From NCBI RefSeq assembly GCF_017161405.1, contig NZ_CP071051.1, positions 496,001 to 560,000 on the forward strand: a stretch of DNA of 64,000 nucleotides, written 5' to 3'. The notes under the pieces were generated by a model. The model was not told the origin of the DNA. It saw nothing but the letters and a program-made list of their open reading frames with translations, and ran no database searches. Below, in pieces: positions 61,672-64,000 of this stretch. How positions within the stretch are numbered: position 1 is the first letter of the stretch; each line of letters starts with the position of its first letter. The stretch comes from Leucobacter sp. CX169. GTDB lineage: Bacteria > Actinomycetota > Actinomycetes > Actinomycetales > Microbacteriaceae. A program made the translations under genes and the position numbers.

Positions 61672-64000
61672 ATGCATCTCTTCGCGATCGCGAGTCTCAA
61701 GAACCGTGCCCTGATTGCGCTTGTCACGGTGGTGGTGGCCCTCTTCGGCGTCATCTCCATGGGTGGTCTGCGGCAGGAGCTCATGCCGTCGGTGCAGTTC
61801 CCGACGATCGCGATTGTCACGAGCTACCCCGGCGCCTCCCCCGAGGTGGTGAACGAAGACGTCTCGGCACCCATTGAGGCAGCCCTCCGCGGCGTCCCGA
61901 GCCTCGAGCGCACCACAGCGACGTCATCGACCAACAGTTCGGTGGTGCTCGCCGAGTTCACCTACGGGATCGATCTCGCCTCCACCGAGCAGAAGGTCGA
62001 ACGCGCCGTCAGCCGCATTGCCGCGGTGCTGCCGGAGGGCGTCGAGCCACAGGTCATGTCGGGATCGCTCGACGACTTCCCCGTCATTCAGATCGCGGTG
62101 ACGCCCGCGGATGGGAGCGACGCGGAAGAGACCGCGGCGCTCGTAGAGCGCATCGCGATCCCTGAGCTCGGCGACATTGACGGCGTGCGCGAGGCCCAGC
62201 TGGTCGGTGCTCGCGGCGACCGCATCGCCATTACCCCGAACGCCGAGACCCTCGCGGCGAACGGCCTCTCTGCCACCGCGATCAGCGACGCGCTGCAGCA
62301 GAACGGCATTCTGATCCCCGCGGGAACGGTAGCCGAGGGCGACCGCACGCTGGCCGTTCAGGCGGGCGCGACGATCGAATCGGTCGACGAGGTTGCAGCG
62401 CTCCCTCTCGTATGGGGCCCCGAGGGGTACATGCAGCCGGTCGCGCCCGTCGCTCCCGACACAGGTGCCGCTGCGGGCGCGGGCGATCCCGCATTGCAGG
62501 ATCCTGCCGCTGCCGCGGCTGCTGCCGCCGCGGCCGGTCAGGCCGCCGCGCAGGCGCCCACCATGGCGCCGGCGCCCCGCACCCCGCTGACCATCGGCGA
62601 CGTCGCAGACGTGCGCCTCGAAGCGAACCCGGTCACCGGGATCTCACGTGTCGATGGCAAGCCCGCGATCACGATCGCGGTGACGAAGCTCGGGACTGCC
62701 AACACGGTCGAGGTGTCGCACCAGGTGTCCGACGCGCTGCCTGAACTGCAGAAGGCGCTCGGCGGCGCGACCCTGACGGTCGTGTTCGATCAGGCGCCGT
62801 ACATCGAGCAGTCGATCCACACGCTCACGATTGAGGGCATGCTCGGGCTCGTCTTCGCGATCCTGGTCATCCTGGTCTTCCTGCTGTCGGTGCGTGCGAC
62901 ACTCGTCACCGCCATCTCGATCCCGACCTCGGTGCTGATGACCTTCATCGGGCTGAACTTCGCCGGATACACCCTGAACATCCTCACGCTCGGCGCGCTG
63001 ACCATCGCCATCGGCCGAGTCGTGGACGACTCGATCGTGGTGATCGAGAACATCAAGCGCCACCTGGCACCGGGGGTCGACAAGGCGACCACCATTGTCA
63101 CCGCGGTGCGCGAGGTTGCCGGAGCGATCACCGCCTCGACGCTCACGACCGTCGCGGTCTTCCTGCCGATGGCGTTCGTCGCGGGCATGGTGGGCGAGTT
63201 GTTCCGCCCGTTCGCGCTCACGATCACGCTGGCGCTTGCGGCCTCGCTCATCGTCTCGCTGACGATCGTGCCGGTGCTGGCGTACTGGTTCCTGCGCCCC
63301 GACCGGGTCAAGGCCATCGCCGCTGGCGACGGTTCGGAGGGCAGGGCCGAGCCGGCCCCCGCGGTGCACGGCGAAGAGCGCGTGACCGCGCTGCAGCGCA
63401 GCTACCTGCCGGTCATCGCTTGGACGCTGCGCCGCCCGGTCGTCACGATGTTGATCGCCGTGGTGGCCCTCGGTGCCACGGTCGCGGCCGCGCCGCTCAT
63501 GAAGACGAACTTCATTGGCGCGGACGGGCAAAACTCGATCGGCCTCACCCAGACGCTCGCCCCCGGCACCAGTCTGGACGCGCAGCTCGCCCAGGCCGAG
63601 AAGGTCGAGAGCGTGCTCGCGGACGTCGACGGCGTCGAGACCGTGCAGGTGACCATCGGCGGATCCGGTGGCATGTCCGCCTTTGCCGGTGGCAGCAGCG
63701 ACGGTGCCGTGAGCTACTCGATCACCACCGACCCCGATGCCGACCAGGTCGCGCTGCAGCAGCAGATTCGTGACGCGGTCGACGGGCTCAGTGATGCCGG
63801 CGAGTTCACCCTCGGACAGGGCGGGGGCTCGGGCTTCTCGAGCTCGATCGCGGTCGAGATCACGGCTCCTGACCAGGACACGCTTGCCGAGGCGTCCGAC
63901 GCCATCGTTGCGGCGATGAAAGATCAGCCGACGTTGATGGAGGTCGAGAGCAACCTCGGCACCTCGCGGCCGTACCTGGCGATCACGGTGAACCGGGAAG
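61672..64000 (+). CDS. RND/HAE1-type efflux transporter (AcrB-like), 3' truncated
   Basis: First 776 residues of a resistance-nodulation-division transporter of the inner membrane; the frame is open at the window end (family about 1000-1100 residues). N-terminal helix (NRALIALVTVVVALFGVISM), porter domains (PTIAIVTSYPGASPEVVNEDVSAPIE) and a second helix bundle with NILTLGALTIAIGRVVDDSIVVIENI, where RVVDD replaces the usual GLVVDD and keeps the proton-relay Asp pair. An Ala/Pro-rich segment (about residues 263-305, including a run of ten Ala) interrupts the porter region. ATG follows CATACT by seven bases. Confidence 0.9.
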   Translation, partial: MHLFAIASLKNRALIALVTVVVALFGVISMGGLRQELMPSVQFPTIAIVTSYPGASPEVVNEDVSAPIEAALRGVPSLERTTATSSTNSSVVLAEFTYGIDLASTEQKVERAVSRIAAVLPEGVEPQVMSGSLDDFPVIQIAVTPADGSDAEETAALVERIAIPELGDIDGVREAQLVGARGDRIAITPNAETLAANGLSATAISDALQQNGILIPAGTVAEGDRTLAVQAGATIESVDEVAALPLVWGPEGYMQPVAPVAPDTGAAAGAGDPALQDPAAAAAAAAAAGQAAAQAPTMAPAPRTPLTIGDVADVRLEANPVTGISRVDGKPAITIAVTKLGTANTVEVSHQVSDALPELQKALGGATLTVVFDQAPYIEQSIHTLTIEGMLGLVFAILVILVFLLSVRATLVTAISIPTSVLMTFIGLNFAGYTLNILTLGALTIAIGRVVDDSIVVIENIKRHLAPGVDKATTIVTAVREVAGAITASTLTTVAVFLPMAFVAGMVGELFRPFALTITLALAASLIVSLTIVPVLAYWFLRPDRVKAIAAGDGSEGRAEPAPAVHGEERVTALQRSYLPVIAWTLRRPVVTMLIAVVALGATVAAAPLMKTNFIGADGQNSIGLTQTLAPGTSLDAQLAQAEKVESVLADVDGVETVQVTIGGSGGMSAFAGGSSDGAVSYSITTDPDADQVALQQQIRDAVDGLSDAGEFTLGQGGGSGFSSSIAVEITAPDQDTLAEASDAIVAAMKDQPTLMEVESNLGTSRPYLAITVNRE

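Noticed and set aside
1-64000. tRNA, rRNA, CRISPR, prophage or toxin-antitoxin genes
   Set aside because: I looked in the intergenic regions on both strands and found no cloverleaf, regularly spaced repeat array, integrase, transposase or phage-like gene.

Overview
This window comes from a high-GC Gram-positive bacterium of the Actinomycetota, most likely a member of the Microbacteriaceae (a Leucobacter-like organism is a guess). The evidence is the very high G+C, frequent GTG starts, PASTA-tailed penicillin-binding protein, DUF3073 and sterol-carrier neighbours of purine genes, the actinobacterial 'TadE/DUF4244' secretion block, and a complete coproporphyrin-type haem pathway (HemY-HemQ-HemH). 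The whole window reads as chromosomal. I saw no insertion sequence, integrase, CRISPR array, tRNA or rRNA, and no gap above 300 bp without a gene.

Layout. 1-8.1 kb is housekeeping: the end of an alanine/glycine symporter, a metallophosphoesterase, a PASTA class A PBP, DUF4177, RidA, a small membrane protein and acetyl-CoA synthetase. 8.3-11.5 kb is a small Tad-type pilus/secretion operon: an ATPase, a fused TadB/TadC-like protein, a DUF4244 pilin and two TadE-like proteins. 11.7-15.2 kb is topA-tmk. 15.4-17.7 kb is purL, followed by a membrane protein of unknown role.

18.9-30.5 kb is a catabolic island with three transcription units plus its own GntR/FadR-family regulator. These are a LeuB-like dehydrogenase, an aldehyde dehydrogenase with an SDR, and a peptide-type ABC transporter ending in an amidase. 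TGGT-N3-(A/G)CCA palindromes lie in both divergent control regions and tie the units into one predicted regulon of unknown substrate. 30.6-34.3 kb holds an MFS transporter with a divergent Lrp/AsnC regulator, an unknown secreted anchored protein and a TrmH/SpoU methyltransferase.

34.4-49.6 kb is an iron and haem region. A siderophore ABC system (binding lipoprotein, two permeases, ATPase) and a siderophore-interacting reductase run up to convergent hemA. Divergent from hemA, eight tightly overlapping genes (hemE-hemY-hemQ-hemH-hemC-hemD-hemB-hemL) complete the route from glutamyl-tRNA to haem. A repeated dyad, TCATCwGATGA, occurs in both control regions, next to a DtxR-like iron box upstream of the uptake operon and over the start codons of hemA and hemE. 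This suggests one regulator coordinates iron uptake with haem synthesis.

49.6-59.5 kb is a purine cluster (purQ-purS, purC, purD, purF, purM) interspersed with a double-GNAT protein, a VOC dioxygenase with a MarR-like operator, an SRPBCC protein, a sterol-carrier-like protein and TatA. The window ends with a membrane-anchored unknown protein, a DUF445 protein and the first 776 residues of an RND/HAE1-type efflux transporter. Many genes start 6-7 bp after a TANNNT-like hexamer and lack a Shine-Dalgarno sequence, suggesting widespread leaderless transcription.
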